Source: UBA7488 sp964414185 (GTDB taxonomy: Bacteria; Pseudomonadota; Alphaproteobacteria; CAAHEQ01; UBA3637). Taken from it: a DNA stretch of 64,000 bases. Positions within the stretch are counted from its first letter, which is position 1. Each line of letters begins with the position of its first letter. Made by a program: the position numbers and the translations under genes. The stretch is from the NCBI GenBank assembly GCA_964414185.1, contig CAYPVK010000008.1:17133-81132 (forward strand), written 5' to 3'. The notes beneath the pieces were generated by a model, which did not search any database, was not told the DNA's origin, and was given only the letters and a program-made list of their open reading frames with translations. Below, one piece after another: positions 43,203 through 51,005 of the stretch.

Positions 43203-43931
43203 TTATTGTCCGCGATAATTTTGAACGGCTTTTTGCAACTTGTTAATCGCTTGATTTTTCGTAAACGGGTCGGCTTTGCCTTTAGCAGGCGCCACGGCAT
43301 TTTTAAAAGCTTGATATTCTTGGGCTTCATAAAGTTCTTTAGCCGCCTGCATCATCTTTTTTTGTTTCCATGCGGACGCGTCTTTTATTGCTTTTGCCTT
43401 TTTCACATCGGAAATTTTATACGCTCTTAAATCCGACGCGGCTTCCGCATCAACCGTTACGTCCGACGGATAATACCATTTTGCGGCAGGCTTTTCCGCC
43501 GCCAACAACAATAACGTGTACGGATGCAACAATTCACCCCTGAATTCATCCGACGGCGTGTTTTTATACGCAGCATGCATTTTGCTTAAGTAAGATTGCA
43601 CCTGCTCGCGCCCTTTTTGATTTTCATCCAATTTTAACAATAATTTTGCCAAAGCCCGTTGAGCTTTTGCATTGCCGTTTTCTGCCGACAAATGGTAAAA
43701 CAACAACGCCCTTTGCGTATTTTTTTTAACCCCTTGCGCCCCCGTTTCATAAGCTTCGGCCAAAATCATTTCGGCAGTATCGTTATTTGTATCCAAAGCA
43801 CAAGTTTCATAATGCAACACGGCCTTCGCCAATCCTTGTTCGGCCACAATCGTTGCCGCCGTATCGCACACGTCGGCGCGCGCTTGCAAGGAAAACAAAA
43901 GTGCCAAAATAAGTAAAAATTTCCTATTCAT
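43203..43931 (-). CDS. Exported Sel1-repeat protein
   Basis: A 242-residue protein with a signal peptide (cleavage likely after LQARA, residue 19). Residues about 40-110 contain Sel1-like repeats (AEMILAEAYETGAQGVKKNTQRALLFY then AENGNAKAQRALAKLL), which form helical pairs for protein binding. The C-terminal half is Lys/Ala-rich and helical. It starts one base after the zinc-ribbon gene ends, so the two share an operon. The role is unknown, with the periplasm the likely place. Confidence 0.75.
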   Translation of the reverse strand: MNRKFLLILALLFSLQARADVCDTAATIVAEQGLAKAVLHYETCALDTNNDTAEMILAEAYETGAQGVKKNTQRALLFYHLSAENGNAKAQRALAKLLLKLDENQKGREQVQSYLSKMHAAYKNTPSDEFRGELLHPYTLLLLAAEKPAAKWYYPSDVTVDAEAASDLRAYKISDVKKAKAIKDASAWKQKKMMQAAKELYEAQEYQAFKNAVAPAKGKADPFTKNQAINKLQKAVQNYRGQ

Positions 43932-43932
43932 C

Positions 43933-45552
43933 TTAATTCTTTGCCGTTATATTGACGCGACGTACCAATCCTGTGGGCAACGGGTCAATTTCGCGAAAGA
44001 AAAATTCCGCCATATTCGGCCCAAGCTTGGACGACGTGGCCGGCACAGTTTGCGTTCCGATTAATTTATTGTCCTTGTCAAACATTTCTACCGTCAAAGC
44101 GGGCATGGTAATTGTATCGGCAGACATATTGGATACAATCCCTTGAACATACAGCCGCGGGCGGGATGACAAAGACGTATCATACCTGAAAACCACGTCT
44201 TTTACTTGGATGCCGCCCTGTTCCGATACCCCCGTGCCTTGAACGGCAACCGGAGCTTTTTCAATAACGACGCCGACGGCCTCATCCAAAACAATCGGCT
44301 TTTGAATTGCCGTATCCGACAAATCGTGCGCCGCCGTCCCGTGCGATACCGACATCGCAGAGATATCAGCCACATTATCATCAGCCATATTTTGATTGCC
44401 TGACACGTCGGCCGGGACAGATGCAACCACACCGCTTTGCACCGTTTCCGATGTTATATGTTGCACGCCACCGTTCAAATTTTTTCCTGTTTCGTCAATT
44501 TGAATTTCTTCAATGACAACAGGCATTTCCCGCACCGCATCATAACTGTTTTCAAAACTGCCCGCATTTGTGCGTGACGTATTTGAAACCGCATTCGACG
44601 CGGCGTTTGGAATGGTTGCCGTTTCATCCGGCAACAAGTTTAAATCAATTTCTTGCAATGTAACATCATCGGCAGAATCGGCATTGTCACCCTGCATTGA
44701 AAGCGATCGAACATGCTCCGCATCGGCATCGGTGTTCACGGGAATTCCCATCCGAGACGCAGTACCGGGCATCGTATCGGCCTGCGCGTCTTGAGCCGCC
44801 TGATTTTCAACATCCGCCGACTTTTGACCGTCAGACGGGCGCCGAGAGACACTTTCATTCATAATATCCTGAGTCGGATCGGCAGGTTCTTGTACGTTAG
44901 ATTCCTGTACTTCGACAATCGTATCGGAACTTTGGATAACATCTGCCCCTTGCGCGTCTGCAGATATGGCATTTGTCGCGGGCGTTTCGGACACGGAAGG
45001 CAATGAAGCATACGGTTTGCCCATAATCAAATGTATCCCCTTTTGCACATTCGGGAATTGTTGCAACAAATCATCGCGTTTATACCAAGCATAAACCAAA
45101 ATGCCCGCTATAACCAACAAAAATATAAAGACAAACCACAAACCTTTCGATTTTTTTGCCTCATGCACGGGCGTAAATTCTTCGGGTAATGATTGAACGG
45201 ATAAATCTTCCATCTGATTTGTCCAATTAAAGGACGGCCCGCTTTGCCCTTGTTCGGCTTGTGTCGGCACATTATCTTTAATGCCCGTATTTTCGGTCGA
45301 TCGAACGGCATTTTCCCCGACTGCGGGGCCCAAAAGCTCTCTACTCGGCTCTTGTTCTTGCATCACAACTTCTGCCGAAGCTGCCGCAACGGTACCGGCA
45401 TTAAACGGTTCGATTTCATCCGCTCGAAGCGCTTCCAAATTTTCTTCAAAGCGTTCCCCGCAATTCGAACAAACGAACTTTTGAACGTTTTTCTTAAGCA
45501 ATCGGTCATTTACTTCAAATTTTGCAAAACAATTTGGACATATAATCAACAT
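43933..45552 (-). CDS. Zinc-ribbon membrane protein (MJ0042-type finger, DUF3426-like)
   Basis: A 539-residue protein. The N-terminus is a zinc ribbon with C5, C8, C28 and C31 (IICPNCFAKFEV, FVCSNCGERF). A long acidic, Ala/Asp/Val-rich disordered stretch with a membrane helix (about 137-157, LWFVFIFLLVIAGILVYAW) follows, and the last about 100 residues (VKDVVFRYDTSLSSRPRLYV, IVSNMSADTITMPALTVEMF) form a beta domain like DUF3426. A zinc-ribbon gene divergent from ftsE is common in Alphaproteobacteria. The low-complexity middle (about residues 185-430) is unusually long. Confidence 0.78.
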   Translation of the reverse strand: MLIICPNCFAKFEVNDRLLKKNVQKFVCSNCGERFEENLEALRADEIEPFNAGTVAAASAEVVMQEQEPSRELLGPAVGENAVRSTENTGIKDNVPTQAEQGQSGPSFNWTNQMEDLSVQSLPEEFTPVHEAKKSKGLWFVFIFLLVIAGILVYAWYKRDDLLQQFPNVQKGIHLIMGKPYASLPSVSETPATNAISADAQGADVIQSSDTIVEVQESNVQEPADPTQDIMNESVSRRPSDGQKSADVENQAAQDAQADTMPGTASRMGIPVNTDADAEHVRSLSMQGDNADSADDVTLQEIDLNLLPDETATIPNAASNAVSNTSRTNAGSFENSYDAVREMPVVIEEIQIDETGKNLNGGVQHITSETVQSGVVASVPADVSGNQNMADDNVADISAMSVSHGTAAHDLSDTAIQKPIVLDEAVGVVIEKAPVAVQGTGVSEQGGIQVKDVVFRYDTSLSSRPRLYVQGIVSNMSADTITMPALTVEMFDKDNKLIGTQTVPATSSKLGPNMAEFFFREIDPLPTGLVRRVNITAKN

Positions 45553-45646
45553 TTGTCTTTCCCTTTTAAAAAAAATAGTGTAAATATAATATATATGAAT
45601 TTAAAAAAAGTTACAACTACAAAAAGACAAGTTAAAGGGATTAATT

Positions 45647-46396
45647 GTGACACCAAAACCAAAGCTGTCATCAACAATAGCAGAATTTAACGGCGTAGCG
45701 CTCAAATATGCGAACGGGCCCGAAATTTTGCACGACATCAATTTTTCGTTGGAACCGGGGTCTTTTCATTTTATGACCGGAGAAAGCGGCGCCGGCAAAA
45801 GTTCGTTGTTGTCTATGTTATATCTTGACCGTATGCCGTCCAAAGGCCGCGTGCGCTTGTTCGGCTATCCGTTGGATACGCTTTCCCGTTCGGCCAAAGC
45901 GCGCATGCGTCGCCAAATCGGCGTCGTATTTCAAGATTATCGGTTGCTCAACCACTTAAATGCTTTTGACAATGTTGCGTTGCCGTTGCGTATCGCGGGT
46001 GCAAAAGAAAGTGATATTAAACGCCATGTCAGCGAAATGTTGTCTTGGGTCGGATTGGAAAAACAAATGCGCGCTTTCCCCCCGGAATTGTCGGGTGGGG
46101 AAAAACAACGCATTGCCATTGCCAGAGCGGTCATTAACCGTCCGCGCATTTTGCTTGCCGACGAACCGACCGGCAACGTGGATGACGCAATGGCCAAACG
46201 ATTGTTGCATTTGTTTTTGGAATTAAACAAACTTGGCACAACACTTGTCATTGCGACACACAATCAAGCGCTCATCAAACATTTCGGTTTCCCGAGGTTG
46301 CATTTGGAACACGGGCGTTTGCAAATTATCGAATCAACCATCAAACAAAATGATATGGCTACAAAATTATTTAATAAAGGGGATAAGAATGACTAA
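45647..46396 (+). CDS. ftsE: Cell division ABC-type ATPase FtsE
   Basis: A 249-residue ABC ATPase that, with FtsX, activates periplasmic peptidoglycan hydrolases at the septum. It shows Walker A GESGAGKSS, Q-loop VVFQDYRLL, signature LSGGEKQRIAIARA, Walker B ILLADEPTGNVD and the switch His in ATHNQ. The start is a GTG at 45647 with AAAGGGA before it. The C-terminus runs past the usual FtsE end by about 15 residues. It overlaps ftsX by eight bases. Confidence 0.93.
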   Translation: MTPKPKLSSTIAEFNGVALKYANGPEILHDINFSLEPGSFHFMTGESGAGKSSLLSMLYLDRMPSKGRVRLFGYPLDTLSRSAKARMRRQIGVVFQDYRLLNHLNAFDNVALPLRIAGAKESDIKRHVSEMLSWVGLEKQMRAFPPELSGGEKQRIAIARAVINRPRILLADEPTGNVDDAMAKRLLHLFLELNKLGTTLVIATHNQALIKHFGFPRLHLEHGRLQIIESTIKQNDMATKLFNKGDKND

Positions 46397-47276
46397 GCAC
46401 GCCGATATTCCGTTTGCACAAGATTCTTCTCGTTTCTTTTTACCGTGGATCAGCATGCTGATGGTGTTTTTGGCTGTATTGACATTGGCGGGCGGCATAT
46501 CGGCTTACAGCTTTTTAACCGAATGGAACCGCGGCGTTACGGGTTCTTTGACCGTTCAAATCCCGACCGTGGATGAACGGGGCAATTCGCGCGTTAAACA
46601 ACTGAGCGATGAAATCGAAACAACATTAACGCTGTTGCGCTCAACACCCGGCATTTTGGGGGCTACCGTTTTATCCGATGAACAGATGAGCCGGCTGATG
46701 GAACCGTGGATGGGGGAAAATACGGATTTAACATCTTTGCCATTGCCTAAACTCATCGACGTTACCATTGACACGCAAAACCCGCCGCAACTGGAACCGA
46801 TAATCTCGGAATTGGCCGATCAAGTACCGTCGGCGGTTTTGGACAGCCACCGCATTTGGCTTGCGAACTTGATAAAAATGGCAAACGGCATGATAAAATT
46901 AACAAGTTTTATTTTGTTGCTGTTGATTTTTACGACGGCTTTTACCGTTATTTATTCGACGCGGACAAGTTTGGCCGTTCATCGCCCCGTCATTAATTTG
47001 GTTCACATGATGGGAGCCAATGATTTTTACATCGCTATCCAATATGCCATTCGCAGTTTTAAATTAACGGGGATGGGCGGCATATTCGGATTGTTGGTAG
47101 CATTGCCCGTTATATTGGGCATTTCGTATTTCTTCGGGTCGATTGCCGCCGACTTTTCAATTCCTTTCACACGCATGCAATGGATTGTTTTATACCTGAC
47201 ACCCGTATTTTTCAGCTGTCTGTCTTTTTTGACAACTCTGCAAACCGTTTTATCGACGTTGAAAAGAGTTTTGTAA
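46389..47276 (+). CDS. ftsX: Cell division protein FtsX
   Basis: A 295-residue membrane partner of FtsE. Four membrane helices (about 18-40, 165-188, 214-240 and 261-283) surround a periplasmic domain after helix 1 (TLTLLRSTPGILGATVLSDEQ). The cytoplasmic loop motif VHMMGANDFYIAIQYAIRSF is the usual FtsX wording. An open frame extends upstream into ftsE, but ATG at 46389 within ATGACTAA is the coupled start. Confidence 0.92.
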   Translation: MTKHADIPFAQDSSRFFLPWISMLMVFLAVLTLAGGISAYSFLTEWNRGVTGSLTVQIPTVDERGNSRVKQLSDEIETTLTLLRSTPGILGATVLSDEQMSRLMEPWMGENTDLTSLPLPKLIDVTIDTQNPPQLEPIISELADQVPSAVLDSHRIWLANLIKMANGMIKLTSFILLLLIFTTAFTVIYSTRTSLAVHRPVINLVHMMGANDFYIAIQYAIRSFKLTGMGGIFGLLVALPVILGISYFFGSIAADFSIPFTRMQWIVLYLTPVFFSCLSFLTTLQTVLSTLKRVL

Positions 47277-47293
47277 AAATAAAGGTGTAATTG

Positions 47294-47893
47294 ATGAAAA
47301 AGGTAAAAAAAGTCGCCCGCCATTTATTTTTGTATACGGCCCTTTTAGGGCTTTTGGTTTGGGCATTGGGCTTTTGCCTTTTTGTTTTATATGCCATCAG
47401 CTTTAAATTCACACCCGATGAACGCACCGACGCAATCGTCGTTTTAACCGGAGGTACCGATCGCATTGACACGGCAGCCGGATTGTTAAAAGAAAATAAA
47501 GCCGATTTATTGTTTATATCCGGCGTAAATAAAAAAGTCGCTCCCGAAGAAGTTTTAAACATAATCGACCCTGCCGTGCATAATAAAGTGACATTGGGGT
47601 ATTTAGCCGATAATACCGTTCAAAACGCACGCGAAACGGCCGGATGGATTCGCGGTAAAAATGTCCGTTCGATTTTACTGGTAACCAGCTTTTACCATAT
47701 GCCGCGCAGCCGTTATGAAATTCGCCGCCATATTCCGTATTTAAAAGTCATACCGTATACGGTCTTTCCGAAATCATTTGACAATTCGGTCGATTGGATT
47801 TACACAAGATATGCTTGGTTGTTATTTATTGAATACCATAAATATATATTTGTCCACCTGAAAGATTATTTCCTAGAAAGGATGTTTTTATGA
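47294..47893 (+). CDS. YdcF/ElyC-like membrane protein (DUF218)
   Basis: A 199-residue protein with one N-terminal membrane helix (about 11-33) and a periplasmic DUF218 domain: DAIVVLTGGTDRIDTAAGLL, DLLFISGVNKKV, DNTVQNARETAGWI and ILLVTSFYHMPRSRYEIRR. These are the motif blocks shared by YdcF and ElyC, the latter linked to peptidoglycan and undecaprenyl-phosphate metabolism. It starts 17 bases after ftsX and overlaps plsC by ATGA, so it is in the same operon. AAAGG supports ATG over a TTG one codon earlier. Confidence 0.87.
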   Translation: MKKVKKVARHLFLYTALLGLLVWALGFCLFVLYAISFKFTPDERTDAIVVLTGGTDRIDTAAGLLKENKADLLFISGVNKKVAPEEVLNIIDPAVHNKVTLGYLADNTVQNARETAGWIRGKNVRSILLVTSFYHMPRSRYEIRRHIPYLKVIPYTVFPKSFDNSVDWIYTRYAWLLFIEYHKYIFVHLKDYFLERMFL

Positions 47894-48633
47894 AAAAAGC
47901 TTGGGGATTAACCCGTTCGATTTTATTTGTAGCCGTTTTTTATTTATTTTCCGCCGTACTTTTTATCGTTTCGTTGCCGTTATTGCTGTTCCCGCGCAAA
48001 ATCGTTTTGTGGGTGCCGATAATTTGGACAAATATGACTCCCCTGTTGTTAAAGTGGATAGTCGGAATTAAAATTAATTTCAAAGGACTTGAAAATTTGC
48101 CTTCAAAAAGCGGCTATATCATTGCTTCAAAGCACCAATCCGCAATGGAAACACTTTTGTTTCACGCCATTGTCCCCGACTTATTTGTTGTTTTGAAACG
48201 CGAATTGATGTGGATACCCATTGCGGGATTATATGCATTGCGCACGGGTTGTATCCCGATTGATCGCGGTGGCGGGGCCAAAACAATGCGCAAAATGCTC
48301 GGCGGCGTGCAAAAAAATTTGCGGCAAGGCATGAACCTTATCATTTTTCCCGAAGGCACACGCACAAAACCCGGCGAAAAAAAACCTTATGCACCGGGCA
48401 TTGCTTTATTGTATGAACAATGCAAAGTGCCCGTCGTTCCCGTTGCATTAAACACAGGTTACGTTTGGCCGAAAAACAAAACCATAAAATATGCCGGCAC
48501 GGTTACGGTTGAATTTTTAAAACCCATTCAACCCGGGTTGCCGAAACGTGAATTTTTAACCGAACTTCAAAACAAAATCGAAATGGCGCAAGAAAAATTG
48601 CCCTGCCCGTTCGGAGAAAGCAAATGCAATTAA
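47890..48633 (+). CDS. plsC: 1-acyl-sn-glycerol-3-phosphate acyltransferase
   Basis: A 247-residue PlsC-type acyltransferase making phosphatidic acid at the inner membrane. One or two N-terminal membrane helices precede the acyltransferase domain: block I ASKHQSAMETLLF (H-x4-E, the form usual in Alphaproteobacteria instead of H-x4-D), block II GCIPIDR, block III IIFPEGTRTKPGE, and block IV VPVVPVALNTG. It sits between ydcF-like and anmK, overlapping both. Confidence 0.9.
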   Translation: MKKAWGLTRSILFVAVFYLFSAVLFIVSLPLLLFPRKIVLWVPIIWTNMTPLLLKWIVGIKINFKGLENLPSKSGYIIASKHQSAMETLLFHAIVPDLFVVLKRELMWIPIAGLYALRTGCIPIDRGGGAKTMRKMLGGVQKNLRQGMNLIIFPEGTRTKPGEKKPYAPGIALLYEQCKVPVVPVALNTGYVWPKNKTIKYAGTVTVEFLKPIQPGLPKREFLTELQNKIEMAQEKLPCPFGESKCN

Positions 48634-49736
48634 GTAAAAAAATCGCCATCGGCGTTTATTCGGATGCCGCTTTTTCAGGCGTAGACGTATGTGTCATGGC
48701 TACCGACGGCGTTGATGTTTTTGACGAACCGATTTGCATTTCGCGTGGCTATCCCGAAGAATTGCGGGAAAAATTGGCCTCATTGCGCAAGGAAGAAGAT
48801 TTCGTCAGTACGGATTTGTTAAAATCTTTGGAAGAACAAATTACCACTCATGCCATTGAAGCGATTAAAGAAACTATCGCACTATCCAAAAAAATTTATC
48901 CGAAAATAGACATTATCGGCTTATCGGGACAAACGGTCTACCATAATCCGGTACATAAAGTGAACATTACATTAATGAATGCCAACTTAATTGCCAATAC
49001 ATTCAAATGCCCGGTTGTCAACCGTTTTATCCAATCGGATTTAGCGGCCGGCGGCAAAGGCGGTCCTTTGCTTGCTTCGTTTTATGAAGCGATTACCAAA
49101 GAATTGGAAAAACCGTTGGTGTTTGTCTCTTTAGGCGGCATCACAGCTATGACTTACATCGGCGGCGTCGGCGAATTAATGTCTTTCGACGTGGGCCCGG
49201 GCAATATTTTATTAGACTCATGGGTACAAAAAAAATATAACCAGGAAATGGATTATGACGGCTTATTGGGTGCTAAAGGAAATGTGGATACGAACTTATT
49301 AAAACGATTGATGAAACATCCCTATTTAGCACAAATCCCCCCAAAAGCCGCGGACAGAAACGAATTTAATGATTTATTGGATCAAGTCGACGGTTCTTCG
49401 CCTGCCGACGGCGCGGCAACTTTAACGGCCTTTATTGCCGATGCTTTGGTCACGGCGCAACAATTTTTGCCGACAAAACCGACATTGTGGATTTTATCGG
49501 GCGGCGGTTCGTTAAATCCGACACTCGTACTTAAAATTAAAAGCGCTTTGAACCCTGTGCGCGTTGAAACGGCTAACGAATTCGGATGGAATAAAAATGC
49601 TTTGTCTTCTCAAGGATATGCCTTTTTAGCTGTTCGTTCACTGTTCGGATTGCCGATTTCGTTTCCTTCCACAACAGGGGTCAGCGAACCCGTTTCGGGC
49701 GGCCACATCCATTACCCCGATGAAGAAGAAAATTAA
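48624..49736 (+). CDS. anmK: Anhydro-N-acetylmuramic acid kinase
   Basis: A 370-residue AnmK, which phosphorylates and opens 1,6-anhydroMurNAc in peptidoglycan recycling. It has an ASKHA-fold: N-terminal SGVDVCVMATDG, IIGLSGQTVYHNP (family GxHGQTxxH, here Ser for His), DLAAGGKGGPLLASFYEA (family GGQGAPLVP), FVSLGGITAMTYIG, SFDVGPGNILLD and ILSGGGSLNPTL. The changed motif positions suggest a diverged member, but the framework is complete. It overlaps plsC by ten bases and ends the ftsE operon. Confidence 0.87.
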   Translation: MQLSKKIAIGVYSDAAFSGVDVCVMATDGVDVFDEPICISRGYPEELREKLASLRKEEDFVSTDLLKSLEEQITTHAIEAIKETIALSKKIYPKIDIIGLSGQTVYHNPVHKVNITLMNANLIANTFKCPVVNRFIQSDLAAGGKGGPLLASFYEAITKELEKPLVFVSLGGITAMTYIGGVGELMSFDVGPGNILLDSWVQKKYNQEMDYDGLLGAKGNVDTNLLKRLMKHPYLAQIPPKAADRNEFNDLLDQVDGSSPADGAATLTAFIADALVTAQQFLPTKPTLWILSGGGSLNPTLVLKIKSALNPVRVETANEFGWNKNALSSQGYAFLAVRSLFGLPISFPSTTGVSEPVSGGHIHYPDEEEN

Positions 49737-49787
49737 CGTATTTTTTTGCCGTAACGGCATTTCTGATATTTTTTTATTGCCCGCAAT

Positions 49788-50246
49788 CTATTCCGGGGTT
49801 TCCATCAAATAACCCGCATAAAAATATAAAACATCATAAAAACGCGGCAATTTTATGATAACACCGTAAGTGCATCTGTCCAAAATTTGATATTCGTTTT
49901 GAGCGGGATAAAAAACAATCAATTCTTCGGGGGCCATTCCCAAAACCAATTTTTTTTCCAACAGCGGATTGGATACATACATGCCGTATTGTTGCATAAT
50001 GCCGGGATGGACAAACACACCTTGTTCCCTTTCATGGTCATTTAAAGAAAACAACGTTAAACCGTTCCAAGACAACCCGTCCGTCATAGATAAAAATTGA
50101 ACATAATCGCTTGGGATTTTAGGGACATTCGATTTCATCAAAACCACAGACGCCTTTTGAGCTTCCAACGGGTCAATTCCCGAAAACACAATGGCGTAAT
50201 CGTGATACATTTTTTTCAGAATCGATTTTAACAGTAATGTTGTCAT
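49788..50246 (-). CDS. SMI1/KNR4-like (SUKH, YrhA-type) protein
   Basis: A 152-residue soluble protein. The core PKIPSDYVQFLSMTDGLSWNGLTLFSL and LVLGMAPEELIVFYPAQNEYQILDR then FYDVLYFYAGYL has the pattern of the SUKH superfamily (YrhA branch). In bacteria these are often immunity proteins of contact-dependent toxins, but many have no known toxin partner. Here it precedes a putative HNH-like protein and a T4SS coupling protein on the same strand, which makes an immunity role imaginable but unproven. The ribosome-binding site is poor. Confidence 0.6.
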   Translation of the reverse strand: MTTLLLKSILKKMYHDYAIVFSGIDPLEAQKASVVLMKSNVPKIPSDYVQFLSMTDGLSWNGLTLFSLNDHEREQGVFVHPGIMQQYGMYVSNPLLEKKLVLGMAPEELIVFYPAQNEYQILDRCTYGVIIKLPRFYDVLYFYAGYLMETPE

Positions 50247-50315
50247 TTTTACTTTTTTACCCTTTATTAATCCCTAAAAAATGGCTTTAACTCCTGCTCG
50301 GGCACAAGCGATTTT

Positions 50316-50957
50316 TTATCTGCCCGGCATATTTTTTATCGCTATTTCGGCCAAAGCGCTTTGCGTAAAGCCCGCCTGCACACTACGGTCTTGTTTATTT
50401 TTGCCGCCCGATCCCGTAATACCGACAAACGGCACATAAACTTTGCCCACCGGGACCGGCACATATAATTGGCGCGGCCGCACCGACCCGTTCGGCCCCA
50501 ATAATTGTTGGTCGATATAAGCATGAATCAAATCATGAAACGGCCGATTTTGAATCAACACCATGTTGTCAAAATCAATACGGCCACCGTAATCAAGCGG
50601 ATATTTTAAATGCACGGTATAATTTTCGGGCAATTTACCCTTTTTAATATAAAAAATGCCTTCTTCGGAAACGCCGGCCGAACGCAAATCGTTTATAAAA
50701 GTGTAACCGAGAAGCTTCAAAAAATCGCGCGTCGCTTTTTTCAGCACGTTTCTTTGCTCAATTAAATCGTCACCATTCAAATTAAAATAATTGACCGCCA
50801 TCAAATCCATGCCGGGAAAATTCATCTCATTAAACAATTTTTCCCAAAAAGATTGCGGCCGTTCTTGAACGTCTTCTTTCGGCGTATTTTGAGAACGAAT
50901 AAATGCCTCAAGCTCTTTGCGAAAATCATCGTCTATAAAATTTTGCTCTTCGGTCAT
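50316..50957 (-). CDS. Putative HNH-like protein next to the T4SS coupling gene
   Basis: A 213-residue protein, not recognised as a whole. Residues 114-150 (YTVHLKYPLDYGGRIDFDN and MVLIQNRPFHDLIHAYID) recall an HNH nuclease finger: H116, the GG turn at 124-125, N131, H141 and H145 in proper order. No zinc-binding cysteines are seen. The N-terminus is acidic and helical. The C-terminus is Gly/Lys/Gln-rich. It starts 48 bases after virD4 and should be on the same mRNA, so it could be a DNA-processing factor or a translocated nuclease with SUKH protein 49788-50246 as neutraliser. This is inference. Confidence 0.5.
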   Translation of the reverse strand: MTEEQNFIDDDFRKELEAFIRSQNTPKEDVQERPQSFWEKLFNEMNFPGMDLMAVNYFNLNGDDLIEQRNVLKKATRDFLKLLGYTFINDLRSAGVSEEGIFYIKKGKLPENYTVHLKYPLDYGGRIDFDNMVLIQNRPFHDLIHAYIDQQLLGPNGSVRPRQLYVPVPVGKVYVPFVGITGSGGKNKQDRSVQAGFTQSALAEIAIKNMPGR

Positions 50958-51005
50958 GTTTTGTTTCGTTTCCTGACAGTGATAAGCCGCCTTGCGGCAA
51001 ACTTG

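Noticed and set aside
46233..46388. Long N-terminal extension of FtsX
   Set aside because: The frame continues through ftsE in another register; ATG at 46389 in an ATGACTAA overlap is the family start.
49737..49787. Terminator between anmK and the SUKH gene
   Set aside because: TGCCG-TAA-CGGCA is short and not followed by a proper T run on either strand.
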